Shown here: positions 32,872 to 40,849 of the stretch, one piece after another
How the letters are laid out: every line of letters starts with the position of its first letter
Position numbering within the stretch: position 1 is the first letter of the stretch
DNA from: CAILHX01 sp046155285
GTDB taxonomy: Bacteria; Pseudomonadota; Gammaproteobacteria; Burkholderiales; Methylophilaceae
DNA: 64,000 nt
Direction of reading: 5' to 3'
Assembly (NCBI GenBank): GCA_046155285.1
Contig: JBJXEA010000005.1
Location: forward strand, 1-64,000
The notes under the pieces: model-generated
The model's input: only the letters and a program-made list of their open reading frames with translations
Database searches by the model: none
Told to the model about the DNA's origin: nothing
Position numbers and translations under genes: made by a program

Positions 32872-33675
32872 ATGGCTATCGGCAGTATTTTCTCGGCAAA
32901 TCCCCTCAATCAGGCGCAGGCTGCACAGCAAACCCAGCTGCAGCGTTTAAGTAGCGGGTTGCGTATCAATTCAGCCAAAGATGATGCGGCGGGATTGGCG
33001 ATTGCGGTCAGACTCACCTCGCAACTTGGCGGCACGGCGCAGGCCTCGCGTAATGTCAGCGACGGGATCTCATTGGTAGATACGGCCAGTGGTGCGCTGT
33101 CGAATGTTTCAGATTCTTTGCAGCGTATCAATGAGTTGGCTATTCAGGCCAATAACAGCACCAATAGCGCTAGCGATTTACAGGCGATTCAGACTGAAAT
33201 CAATCAGCTCAGTCAAAACATTAATGACGTTAATAACAATGCTAGCTTTAATGGACAACAGTTGTTCAGTGGCACTTTTACTGCAAACATTCAGTCTGGC
33301 CCTAACGCAGGCGACACTACATCATTAGCGATTAGCGCAACGGGGACTACCGCGCTGGGGATTTCTGGGATTGATGTCACGACTTCTGCGGGGGCAACGG
33401 CCGCCATCACCTCAGTGGCTACGGCTCTGGATAGCGTCACCAGTCAGCAAGCAAGCTTGGGGGCAACGTCGGCTGGCTTGAGTTCGACGCAGGCCAACCT
33501 TAATAATAGCTATGAAAATATTGCAGCTTCCAGAAGTCGCATTCAAGACAATGATTTCGCCAAGAGTTCAACTGATTTGGCCACCAGTAGCGCCCAGTCT
33601 TTTGCCGCGATTGCAGCTTTGAATGCTTACAAAGCGTCGCATAAAGATAATCTACGGTTAATCTCAACCGCATAG
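32872..33675 (+). CDS. Flagellin-like protein
   Basis: A 267-aa flagellin. The N-terminal D0/D1 region is clear (LQRLSSGLRINSAKDDAAGLAIA near 23-46, then DGISLVDTASGALSNVSDSLQRINELAIQA). The short central region is Thr/Ser/Ala rich. The C-terminus keeps NLNNSYENIAASRSRIQDNDFAKSS-like sequence but the last 40 residues diverge from the usual AQANxLPQxVLxLL ending. AAGGAG precedes the ATG. No other flagellar gene is nearby and a strong terminator follows, so it is monocistronic. It may be a minor or specialised flagellin. Confidence 0.85.
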   Translation: MAIGSIFSANPLNQAQAAQQTQLQRLSSGLRINSAKDDAAGLAIAVRLTSQLGGTAQASRNVSDGISLVDTASGALSNVSDSLQRINELAIQANNSTNSASDLQAIQTEINQLSQNINDVNNNASFNGQQLFSGTFTANIQSGPNAGDTTSLAISATGTTALGISGIDVTTSAGATAAITSVATALDSVTSQQASLGATSAGLSSTQANLNNSYENIAASRSRIQDNDFAKSSTDLATSSAQSFAAIAALNAYKASHKDNLRLISTA

Positions 33676-33689
33676 TCGTAACTTGCAAC

Positions 33690-33728
33690 AATAAAAAAGG
33701 CGATGCTGTTGGCATCGCCTTTTTTATT
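33690..33728. terminator. bidirectional terminator after the flagellin gene
   Basis: AAAAAAGGCGATGC (33693-33706) pairs with GCATCGCCTTTTTT (33712-33725) over a 5-nt loop, with flanking AATA/TATT extending the complementarity. A/T tracts on both sides make it a terminator for the flagellin gene and the convergent sapC. Confidence 0.95.
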
Positions 33729-33740
33729 GTTCAAACCTGA

Positions 33741-34451
33741 TTATCCTAGAGGTGCGGTTAAATCCACCAAGCGTTTCAAGTTGGATAAAGACATTAGATG
33801 CGCGTAAACCAAAGCTAGCTCGCCGCTGCTGAATAGCTCGTGCACTTGCTTGCTGCTCAGCGCACGTAGTTTTTCTTCATTTACCACGTAAAAGCCGTTG
33901 ATCATGAATTCGCGCCCATCTTTGAGTTCGGCTTTCAGGCTTTTTTCTTCTAACAACTCCAGCGAATTCAGAGTTTCCGTGAATTTTCCGGTGAGTAGCG
34001 AATCGTTATGGAAGCTGGTGACAAACTGAATCAAGTTTTTCAGATAGTCTGTTTCTTGGTCGCCGTCAAAGAACGCCACGCCTTCTTCCAGGTTGAGGCC
34101 GTCAAAATTCTCATCCAGACATAGCACCAGTTGCTCGTCTCCAGCCTTGGCCAGCATAAACGGATAGCGCCGCACAAACGCAGGGATGTAGCGTGAAGAC
34201 CAGATGCCGTTCGAGCCCGCAAAAAGATTTTCTGCGTTTTGCAATCCCAGTAATACCATAGGCATTAGTTGTTCGTCGGTAAGGCTGGATTTGACGAATA
34301 CGATGGGATATTCCTTGGCGGCTTCGGCAAATTCTACGGCCAGTAGCGGCAAGGTTTGTGTGTCTGTAAATGCGGGGCTGGAAGCAGCTCTCATCTTGTG
34401 TTTGCGGTACACGTCTCTATTAAACACGGCCAGTTTTTCGTAGATTGCCAT
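33741..34451 (-). CDS. SapC family protein
   Basis: A 236-aa protein of the SapC family (PF07277), with YPIVFVKSS, the central YIPAFVRRYPFML near residue 90 and the C-terminal half containing NGFYVVNEEKL. SapC was first described in Campylobacter surface-layer loci, but many proteobacterial members stand alone and their role is unclear. No signal peptide is visible. AAGGAA lies upstream of the ATG. It converges on the flagellin gene and is divergent from ribE. Confidence 0.8.
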   Translation of the reverse strand: MAIYEKLAVFNRDVYRKHKMRAASSPAFTDTQTLPLLAVEFAEAAKEYPIVFVKSSLTDEQLMPMVLLGLQNAENLFAGSNGIWSSRYIPAFVRRYPFMLAKAGDEQLVLCLDENFDGLNLEEGVAFFDGDQETDYLKNLIQFVTSFHNDSLLTGKFTETLNSLELLEEKSLKAELKDGREFMINGFYVVNEEKLRALSSKQVHELFSSGELALVYAHLMSLSNLKRLVDLTAPLG

Positions 34452-34520
34452 AGCGATTCCTTATTGTTTGGTGAGCATGAAAGCGGCTGATCAGCATCAT
34501 ACTATGGCTTTTTCTGCATC

Positions 34521-34535
34521 TGCTAAAATGTCGTC
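34521..34535 (+). promoter_or_regulatory. extended -10 promoter of ribE (leaderless layout)
   Basis: TGC directly precedes TAAAAT (34524-34529), which is followed by GTCGTC and the ribE ATG at 34536. The TGn extension and the N6 gap match the arrangement at yhbY. No Shine-Dalgarno sequence is present. Confidence 0.6.
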
Positions 34536-35132
34536 ATGTTCACCGGAATTATTCAGGCCGTAGGCCGCATCGAAAGCGTCAAGCCCCAGGGCAATGATGT
34601 ATCTTTGACTATCGCTGCCGAAACCTTGGAGTTGGCCGATGTGGCGCTGGGCGACAGTATCGCGGTAAATGGCACGTGCCTTACGGTTGAGCAATTTAGT
34701 GCCAATTCTTTTCAAGTACACGTTTCGGCGGAAACGCTAGCTTGCACCACCAGCCTTGATGCGACGGGGGAGGTAAATCTTGAGAAAGCGCTACGCCTAG
34801 CCGACAGGCTGAGTGGACATCTGGTGAGTGGGCATGTGGATGGCGTGGGTGAAGTTGCGCGGTTTGAAACCGTGGGCGATTGCTGGTTGCTGGCGGTGCA
34901 AGCGCCTCACAGCATTTCGCGTTACATCGCGGTGAAGGGTTCGATTACCGTCAATGGAGTCAGCCTTACCGTGAACAGCATCGAGCAAGACGTGTTCAGC
35001 GTCAACCTTATTCCGCATACCTTGCAGGTCACCAACCTTAACAATTTGCAAACCGGCAGCAAGGTCAATCTCGAGGTGGATTTGATTGCGCGTTATCTCG
35101 ACCGTATGCAGCAATGGGAATCCGAATCATGA
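34536..35132 (+). CDS. ribE: Riboflavin synthase, alpha chain
   Basis: Riboflavin synthase converts two 6,7-dimethyl-8-ribityllumazine molecules to riboflavin. The two lumazine-binding barrels are both visible: MFTGIIQAVGRIES at the N-terminus with GDSIAVNGTCLTV, and SGHLVSGHVDGVGEV with GSITVNGVSLTVNSI in the second half. The 198 aa are typical. Its stop overlaps the ribBA start in an ATGA. No FMN riboswitch can lie in the short upstream gap. Confidence 0.95.
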   Translation: MFTGIIQAVGRIESVKPQGNDVSLTIAAETLELADVALGDSIAVNGTCLTVEQFSANSFQVHVSAETLACTTSLDATGEVNLEKALRLADRLSGHLVSGHVDGVGEVARFETVGDCWLLAVQAPHSISRYIAVKGSITVNGVSLTVNSIEQDVFSVNLIPHTLQVTNLNNLQTGSKVNLEVDLIARYLDRMQQWESES

Positions 35133-36214
35133 GCATCGCTCCGATTAAAGACATTCTAGACGACATCCGCCAAGGCAAAATGGTGCTGCTGGTGGATGAA
35201 GAAGACCGCGAAAACGAAGGCGATTTGATTCTGGCTGCAGAATTTACTACCCCGGAACACATCAACTTTATGGCGAAATTTGGACGCGGCTTGATTTGCC
35301 TGACCTTGACCGAAGCGCGTTGCAAGCAGCTCAATTTGCCGCAAATGGTGCAGCGTAACGGTGCCAAAATGGGCACCAAATTTACTAACTCGATTGAGGC
35401 GGCGATCGGTGTGACGACGGGTATCTCGGCTGCGGATCGCTCGCATACGGTTCAAACGGCGGTGGCAAAAAATGCTTTAGCCACAGACATTGTCAGCCCC
35501 GGCCATATATTCCCTCTTATGGCACAGAACGGCGGTGTGCTGGTGCGTGCAGGGCATACCGAGGCCGGTTGTGACTTGGCCGCTTTGGCCGGTTTAGAGC
35601 CAGCAGCCGTGATTTGCGAGATTTTGAAAGATGACGGTAGCATGGCGCGCCTGCCGGATTTAATCGAATTCGCCGCGCTACACGGTTTGAAAATCGGCAC
35701 TATTGCTGATTTAATTCACTATCGTAGCCAAACCGAACGCCTGATAGAGCGTGCCGCCGAGCGCATGGTGCAAACGCCTTATGGCGAATTTAAGCTCATC
35801 TCGTTTCACGACAAAATTGCCGATGAGACCCATCTGGCGCTGGTCAAGGGCAATCCCATTCCCAGTCAAGAAACATTGGTGCGAGTACACGAGCCACTTT
35901 CAATTTTTGACCTCATAGACCATGCCAGTAATACGCATTCCTGGAGCGTTTATAAAGCAATGGAGGCGATGCAGAATGTGGAAACCGGGGTGATTGTGCT
36001 GTTGCGTCGCCCAGAATCTGGGCAACAATTGATAGCGCGTATTCGCGATGCCGATGAGCCGGTGCGCACAAGGCAGGATTTACGCGACTACGGCATAGGT
36101 TCGCAAATCCTGCGTGACTTGGGTGTGGGCAAGATGCGCTTGCTGGCGGTGCCGCGTAAAATGCCGAGCATGACGGGATTCGATTTAGAGGTGACGGGAT
36201 ACTTGGAAAAGTGA
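35129..36214 (+). CDS. ribBA: 3,4-dihydroxy-2-butanone-4-phosphate synthase with a degenerate GTP cyclohydrolase II-like domain
   Basis: RibB forms dihydroxybutanone phosphate from ribulose-5-phosphate for riboflavin synthesis. The N-terminal domain (about 1-200) is intact, with DEEDRENEGDLILAAE, HTEAGCDLAALAG and VICEI. The C-terminal domain (about 205-361) aligns with GTP cyclohydrolase II but starts RVHEPLSIFDLIDHASNTHS where active enzymes have a Cys-rich zinc site. None of the three zinc-ligand cysteines is present, so this half is probably inactive (RibBX-like) and a separate RibA is expected elsewhere. The start is ATG 35129, overlapping ribE by 4 bp. Confidence 0.92.
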   Translation: MSIAPIKDILDDIRQGKMVLLVDEEDRENEGDLILAAEFTTPEHINFMAKFGRGLICLTLTEARCKQLNLPQMVQRNGAKMGTKFTNSIEAAIGVTTGISAADRSHTVQTAVAKNALATDIVSPGHIFPLMAQNGGVLVRAGHTEAGCDLAALAGLEPAAVICEILKDDGSMARLPDLIEFAALHGLKIGTIADLIHYRSQTERLIERAAERMVQTPYGEFKLISFHDKIADETHLALVKGNPIPSQETLVRVHEPLSIFDLIDHASNTHSWSVYKAMEAMQNVETGVIVLLRRPESGQQLIARIRDADEPVRTRQDLRDYGIGSQILRDLGVGKMRLLAVPRKMPSMTGFDLEVTGYLEK

Positions 36215-36226
36215 GACAATAACAGC

Positions 36227-36802
36227 GTGGAAAACATCAATTTAACGGGTCACTTCTTAATCGCCATGCCCGCCATGGCTGATCCGAATTTTTCCAGGGC
36301 GTTAGCCTATATCTGCGAACACAACGAAAACGGCGCACTCGGCATCGTCATCAATCGCCCGATTGAAATGCGCCTCAATGAACTCCTAGACCAAATCAAT
36401 GTAGAAGGCGAATTCCGCGCCAGAAACGACGCCGACCATGTGTACTTTGGCGGTCCGGTACAAACCGACAGAGGCTTTGTGCTGCACCAACCCGTGGGCG
36501 CTTGGCAATCTACCATCGCGGTGAGCCGCGATACCGCGCTGACTACCTCCAAAGATATTTTAGAAGCCACCGCACGTGGTCAAGGCCCGCAAAAAATGTT
36601 GGTGAGTTTAGGCTATTCAGGATGGACGGCGGGGCAGTTGGAGCAAGAGTTGGCGCAAAATGCTTGGCTCACTGTTGAGCCTAATGAAGCTGACAAAGAT
36701 TCCATCATTTTCGACTTGCCCATCGAGCAAAAACTCGCCGCCGCAATGGCGATTTTGGGGGTGGATTTCGCTAATCTTTCTGAAGAGGCAGGCCACGCCT
36801 GA
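36227..36802 (+). CDS. yqgE: YqgE/AlgH family protein (DUF179)
   Basis: A 191-aa DUF179 protein. The characteristic N-terminus LTGHFLIAMPAMADPNFSRALAYICEHNENGALGIVINRP and the later FGGPVQTDRGFVLH and GYSGWTAGQLEQEL blocks are clear. AlgH in Pseudomonas affects alginate regulation, but a biochemical function is not established. The start is GTG 36227, and its stop shares a base with the ruvX ATG. The pairing with ruvX is very widely conserved. GACAAT lies six bases before the GTG. Confidence 0.9.
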   Translation: MENINLTGHFLIAMPAMADPNFSRALAYICEHNENGALGIVINRPIEMRLNELLDQINVEGEFRARNDADHVYFGGPVQTDRGFVLHQPVGAWQSTIAVSRDTALTTSKDILEATARGQGPQKMLVSLGYSGWTAGQLEQELAQNAWLTVEPNEADKDSIIFDLPIEQKLAAAMAILGVDFANLSEEAGHA

Positions 36803-37227
36803 TGGCTGTACTGGCCTTTGACTTTGGCGAAAAACGTATCGGTGTGGCGGTGGGGGATTTTGAAATTGGCATCGCGCACCCGCTGGAAACCATCGCCGAA
36901 GAAGGTAATGAAGCAAGATTTAACGCCATCGCGCGCTTAATCAATGAGTGGTCAGTGACGCAGTTGGTGGTGGGCTTGCCTAGCCACATGGATGGCACCG
37001 AGCATGAGTTGAGTCGATTGTGCCGCCGTTTTGCGCGACGTTTGGAGGGCAGATTTAATCTGCCTGCGGCACTGGTGGATGAGCGCCTGAGTTCTGACGA
37101 AGCCAGCCTGTCGCTGAATGAGGCGGGCATACGCGGCAAAGGCCAGAAAGTGATGATAGACCAAGTAGCTGCGCAGCACATTTTGCAAAGCTACTTTGAT
37201 GGTTTGAGCACCGTCATTCCCGCGTAG
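36802..37227 (+). CDS. ruvX: Holliday junction resolvase-like protein RuvX/YqgF
   Basis: YqgF-type RNase H-fold protein; the family has been linked to 16S rRNA 5'-end processing and to Holliday junction resolution. The N-terminal LAFDFGEKRIGVAVGD carries the first catalytic Asp. VVGLPSHMDGTE, VDERLSSDEA and the final acidic motif KVMIDQVAAQHILQ follow. The 141 aa are normal length, but the last four codons and the stop (TAG at 37225-37227) are provided by a GTCATTCCCGC repeat element. It overlaps yqgE by one base. Confidence 0.93.
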   Translation: MAVLAFDFGEKRIGVAVGDFEIGIAHPLETIAEEGNEARFNAIARLINEWSVTQLVVGLPSHMDGTEHELSRLCRRFARRLEGRFNLPAALVDERLSSDEASLSLNEAGIRGKGQKVMIDQVAAQHILQSYFDGLSTVIPA

Positions 37228-37316
37228 GCGGGAATCCAGTTCAGCCAAGTAAGGAAGAAATAGGTTTGCTTCACTCCGTAGATGTTTGACTGGGTTCCCG
37301 CCTGCGCGGGAATGAC
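37213..37316. repeat. GTCATTCCCGC inverted-repeat element, copy 2 (104 bp)
   Basis: It has the same terminal inverted repeats as 30611-30713 but is in the opposite orientation, judged from the shared internal TCACTCCGTAGAT. It sits between ruvX and pyrR, supplying the ruvX stop and ending 24 bp before the pyrR ATG. Confidence 0.85.
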
Positions 37317-37340
37317 GTGAAATTTAAAGAGGCTATCGCC

Positions 37341-37835
37341 ATGCTGCCTGACGCAGAAACACTTCTGGACACCCTCGCCGAGCAAATCCGCGCCCAACTT
37401 AGCGATGACTCCGCATTGGTGGGCATCCACAGCGGCGGCGCTTGGTTGGCCGAGCGTTTGCAGCAAAAGCTGGGGGGTAATATTCCGCTCGGCACGCTCG
37501 ACATTTCCTTCTACCGCGACGATTTCAGCCGCATCGGCCTGCATCCGCAAATCAAGCCTTCCAACATCCCGTTTGACGTTGAAAATCAGCACATCATTCT
37601 GGTGGATGACGTGCTCTACACTGGGCGCACCGTGCGTGCCGCGCTGAATGAGCTGTTCGACTATGGGCGTCCTTCAAAAGTAACACTGGCGGTGCTGGTG
37701 GATAGAGGCGAGCGCGAATTGCCGATAGAGCCACAAGCCGTGGGTGTCAAAGTTACGCTGGAACAAGGCCAAAACCTGGAGCTTGTGCGCGATGACGCAG
37801 GTAAATTTAGCCTCAAATTACATCAACCAAAATGA
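37341..37835 (+). CDS. pyrR: PyrR bifunctional regulator / uracil phosphoribosyltransferase
   Basis: PyrR-family phosphoribosyltransferase, a regulator of pyrimidine genes with or without uracil PRTase activity. The PRPP-binding motif HIILVDDVLYTGRTVRAAL lies near residues 82-100, and the N-terminal LVGIHSGGAWLAERL and LDISFYRDD are typical. I start at ATG 37341 with AAAGAGG upstream; GTG 37317 lies next to the repeat element and has no ribosome binding site. The order pyrR-pyrB-pyrC' is as in Pseudomonas, where PyrR acts on pyr expression. A 147-bp inverted-repeat element separates it from pyrB. Confidence 0.92.
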   Translation: MLPDAETLLDTLAEQIRAQLSDDSALVGIHSGGAWLAERLQQKLGGNIPLGTLDISFYRDDFSRIGLHPQIKPSNIPFDVENQHIILVDDVLYTGRTVRAALNELFDYGRPSKVTLAVLVDRGERELPIEPQAVGVKVTLEQGQNLELVRDDAGKFSLKLHQPK

Positions 37836-37842
37836 GCGTACT

Positions 37843-37989
37843 GGGAGAACCTCTAAAAATGCACCATTTGAGATGCAGTACAAGGCGCACGGAACGGAGA
37901 AGCCGAGATAGTATGAGTTATACAGCGAGGTTGCGAGTACCGCGCAACGCAGTAATGGGCTCAAAGGGTGTGTTTTTAGAGGTTCTCCC
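37843..37989. repeat. 147-bp MITE-like element between pyrR and pyrB
   Basis: The 17-bp terminal inverted repeats GGGAGAACCTCTAAAAA (37843-37859) and TTTTTAGAGGTTCTCCC (37973-37989) are perfect. The interior shows no open reading frame. The pyrB TTG start follows the right end immediately, and the AGAGG inside that end is spaced correctly to be its ribosome binding site. Confidence 0.85.
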
Positions 37990-38937
37990 TTGAATAATCC
38001 ACAACTTAACTCAGACGGTAAACTCACCCACCTGCTTTCCATAGAAGGCCTCTCTTCCACCATTCTGCGCGAGATTTTAGACACAGCGGAATCCTTTGTC
38101 GGCGTGGCTGAGCGCGAAGTTAAAAAAGTCCCATTGTTGCGTGGCAAAACTGTGTGCAACCTGTTTTTTGAAAACAGCACCCGTACACGCACCACCTTTG
38201 AAATCGCCGCCAAACGCCTGTCTGCCGACGTGATTACGCTGAATGTCGGCACTTCCTCGCAATCTAAGGGTGAGACTATCCTCGACACCGTGGATAATCT
38301 CATCGCCATGCATGCCGACATGTTCGTGGTGCGCCACAGCCAGTCCGGCGCGGCACACTTTATCGCGCGTCATGTGCCGGAAAATATCCACGTCATCAAT
38401 GCCGGTGATGGTCGCCACGCGCATCCCACGCAAGGTTTGCTGGACGTGTTCACCATTCGTCGCTACAAGCCGGAGATGCACAATCTGCGGGTGGCTGTGG
38501 TAGGCGACTTGCTGCATTCGCGCGTGGCAAGGTCTGAAATCCATGCACTGACGACTTTAGGTGTACCCGAGGTGCGCGTCATCGCGCCCAAAACCTTGCT
38601 GCCAGAGCATGTGGAAAAACTCGGCGTGCGCGTATTTCACGATATGGCCGAAGGCTTGAAGGACGTGGACGTGGTGATGATGCTGCGCCTGCAAAATGAG
38701 CGTATGAACGGTGCGCTACTGCCTTCGGCGCAAGAGTATTTCAAGTGCTACGGGCTGACAGCAGAAAAGTTGGCGCTGGCTAAACCAGACGCCATTGTGA
38801 TGCACCCGGGACCGATGAACCGTGGCGTGGAGATAGACTCCGCCGTGGCGGATGGTGGCCAGTCGGTGATATTGCCTCAGGTGACGTATGGCATTGCGAT
38901 TCGGATGGCGGTAATGTCCATTTTGGCGGGCAACTGA
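37990..38937 (+). CDS. pyrB: Aspartate carbamoyltransferase catalytic subunit
   Basis: PyrB joins carbamoyl phosphate (made by CarAB) to aspartate in the first committed pyrimidine step. The carbamoyl-phosphate motif FENSTRTRTTFEIAAKRL lies near residue 58. HPTQGLLDVFTI, VAVVGDLLHSRVARS and VMHPGPMNRGVEI follow in order. The 315 aa plus an N-terminal extension are typical of class A ATCase, which assembles with a DHOase-like partner, here PyrC' encoded 2 bp downstream. The TTG start at 37990 uses AGAGG supplied by the upstream repeat element. Confidence 0.96.
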   Translation: MNNPQLNSDGKLTHLLSIEGLSSTILREILDTAESFVGVAEREVKKVPLLRGKTVCNLFFENSTRTRTTFEIAAKRLSADVITLNVGTSSQSKGETILDTVDNLIAMHADMFVVRHSQSGAAHFIARHVPENIHVINAGDGRHAHPTQGLLDVFTIRRYKPEMHNLRVAVVGDLLHSRVARSEIHALTTLGVPEVRVIAPKTLLPEHVEKLGVRVFHDMAEGLKDVDVVMMLRLQNERMNGALLPSAQEYFKCYGLTAEKLALAKPDAIVMHPGPMNRGVEIDSAVADGGQSVILPQVTYGIAIRMAVMSILAGN

Positions 38938-38939
38938 AT

Positions 38940-40217
38940 ATGAAAATCCACATCAAAAATGGTCACCTGATAGACCCACAAAACGGCACAGATGCCAAAC
39001 AAGATATATTCATCGCGGCGGGCAAGGTGGTGGGCGTGGACGTAGCTCCGGCAGACTTCAGTGCTAACCAAACCATAGATGCTGAAGGTTTGGTAGTGTG
39101 CCCTGGATTGGTGGATTTGTCGGCACGCTTGCGCGAACCGGGGTTTGAATACAAAGCCACATTGGAGAGCGAGCTACAAGCCGCAGCGGCGGGCGGTGTA
39201 ACCAGCTTGGCGTGTCCGCCCGATACTGATCCGGTGCTGGATGAGCCGGGCTTGGTGGAGATGCTCAAGCATCGCGCCAAGCTGCTCAATCTGGCGCATG
39301 TTTACCCGCTGGGAGCATTGACGCGACAATTGCAGGGCAAAAACCTGACCGAAATGTGCGAGTTGGCGGAGGCTGGCTGCGTGGGTTTTTCGCAAGCGGA
39401 TGCGCCGCTGACCGATACCCAAGTGTTATGGAACGCCATGCAATACGCGGCGACTTTTGGTTTTACCGTGTGGCTGCGACCAGAAGATGCCTATCTGGCC
39501 AAAAATGGTGTGGCACATAATGGCGAAGTGGCGGCGCGCTTGGGTTTACAAGGCATTCCTGCCAGCGCTGAGGCCATTGCCATCGCCACAATTCTGCGAC
39601 TGATGAAGGAGACGGGTGCCAAAGTGCATCTATGTCGGCTTTCCACTGGCGAGGGCGTGGAGATGGTTCGGCAAGCCAAACAACAAGGATTGGCGGTGAG
39701 TTGCGATGTCGCCGCGACCCATGTGCATCTGACCGAACATGACATCGGCTTTTTTGATTCGCACTGTCACTTGCGCCCGCCATTACGCACCCAGCGCGAT
39801 AAAGAAGCTCTGAGAGCGGGCTTGCTGGATGGCGCGGTGGATGCGATTTGCTCCGACCACACACCTGTGGACGACGATGCAAAACTGGCCACTTTTGCTG
39901 AGAGCGAAGTGGGTGCCAGTGGTTTGGAGTTGCTGCTGTCGCTGACTTTGAAATGGGCTACGGAGAATAAAGTGGGTCTCTCCGCCGCTATAGCACGCAT
40001 CACCAACTCTCCTGCCGCTGTGATGGGCATCAATGCTGGGCATTTGAGTGTGGGCGCGACGGCCGACGTGTGTGTGTTTGATGCCGATGCCTATTATCAA
40101 GTCGCCGCCAAAACCCTCAAAAGTCAGGGTAAAAATACACCATTTTTGGGCATGGAGTTGGCGGGCAAAGTGCGCTACACCTTGGTGGCAGGGCAAATCG
40201 TTTTTTACGGAGGCTAA
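38940..40217 (+). CDS. pyrX: Dihydroorotase-like protein PyrC' (probably inactive ATCase partner)
   Basis: An amidohydrolase of the dihydroorotase class I type, 425 aa. Active enzymes have the metal motif HxH in GLVDxHVHLREPG; here the stretch reads GLVDLSARLREPG, so both metal-binding histidines are missing. The later CSDHTPV motif is kept. This is the pattern of the non-catalytic PyrC' that holds class A ATCase together in Pseudomonas, and a functional PyrC is expected elsewhere. It is translated with pyrB (2-bp gap). Confidence 0.9.
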   Translation: MKIHIKNGHLIDPQNGTDAKQDIFIAAGKVVGVDVAPADFSANQTIDAEGLVVCPGLVDLSARLREPGFEYKATLESELQAAAAGGVTSLACPPDTDPVLDEPGLVEMLKHRAKLLNLAHVYPLGALTRQLQGKNLTEMCELAEAGCVGFSQADAPLTDTQVLWNAMQYAATFGFTVWLRPEDAYLAKNGVAHNGEVAARLGLQGIPASAEAIAIATILRLMKETGAKVHLCRLSTGEGVEMVRQAKQQGLAVSCDVAATHVHLTEHDIGFFDSHCHLRPPLRTQRDKEALRAGLLDGAVDAICSDHTPVDDDAKLATFAESEVGASGLELLLSLTLKWATENKVGLSAAIARITNSPAAVMGINAGHLSVGATADVCVFDADAYYQVAAKTLKSQGKNTPFLGMELAGKVRYTLVAGQIVFYGG

Positions 40218-40220
40218 ATC

Positions 40221-40847
40221 ATGGCTTTTTCACGTCGCAAGTTTCTCGCCAGTGCAGCGAGCATTCCCTTGCTGTTGTGCTTGCCGGGCAGAGTGCTTGC
40301 CGCGGCCAATATCCATCAGCTGACAGGTAAAGTACGGGTGAATGGCAAGCTGGCGAGTGGCGCTACTGTTATCAAAGCGGGCGACAAAATCACCGTGCCA
40401 CGCGGCGCTAGTCTAGCCGTCAGCATAGGCGAAGATGCATTCTTGTTGCGTGGCGGCAGCACTTTACAAACCACCGCAGGCGACAACGCTGCCATTACTG
40501 GCCTGCGCCTGTTCGCCGGAGCCATGCTTGCTGTATTCGGCAAGCGCCAAGCCCCTACCTATATCACCAGCCCAGTCGCCACCATCGGCATACGCGGTAC
40601 GGCAATTTACCTAAGCCTGCAACCGCACCGCATGTACGGCTGCACTTGTTATGGCAATACCGACGTACAGATTGCAGGCTCGACATTCGTGGAGAAAATC
40701 AGCGCCACCCACCATCACCCCTATGAAATCGCACCAAACGAAGAAAACACGATGGCGATGCGCGCGATGCCAATTAAAGAACATACCGATGATGAGTTGC
40801 GGATGCTGGAAGCTTTGGTGGGGCGTAAACCAGATTTTGATGTGTAA
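40221..40847 (+). CDS. Tat-exported FecR-domain protein
   Basis: A 208-aa protein with a twin-arginine signal (SRRKFLASAASIPLLLCLPG, residues 4-23), predicted to be exported folded to the periplasm. The remainder is a FecR-type domain (KVRVNGKLASGATVIKAGD, then SVGEDAFLLRGG-like and SPVATIGIRGTAIYL). In FecR sensors this domain relays signals to an anti-sigma region, but here there is no transmembrane or sigma-factor gene nearby, so the role is unknown. It starts 3 bp after pyrC'. A Cys-rich CTCYG motif near residue 141 might bind metal. A MITE starts 2 bp after the stop. Confidence 0.7.
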   Translation: MAFSRRKFLASAASIPLLLCLPGRVLAAANIHQLTGKVRVNGKLASGATVIKAGDKITVPRGASLAVSIGEDAFLLRGGSTLQTTAGDNAAITGLRLFAGAMLAVFGKRQAPTYITSPVATIGIRGTAIYLSLQPHRMYGCTCYGNTDVQIAGSTFVEKISATHHHPYEIAPNEENTMAMRAMPIKEHTDDELRMLEALVGRKPDFDV

Positions 40848-40849
40848 CT

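Noticed and set aside
33500..33715. minus-strand frame opposite the flagellin gene
   Set aside because: It is a shadow of the flagellin 3' end and crosses the terminator.
34452..34535. FMN riboswitch upstream of ribE
   Set aside because: Only 84 bases separate sapC and ribE and no conserved FMN aptamer sequence is visible.
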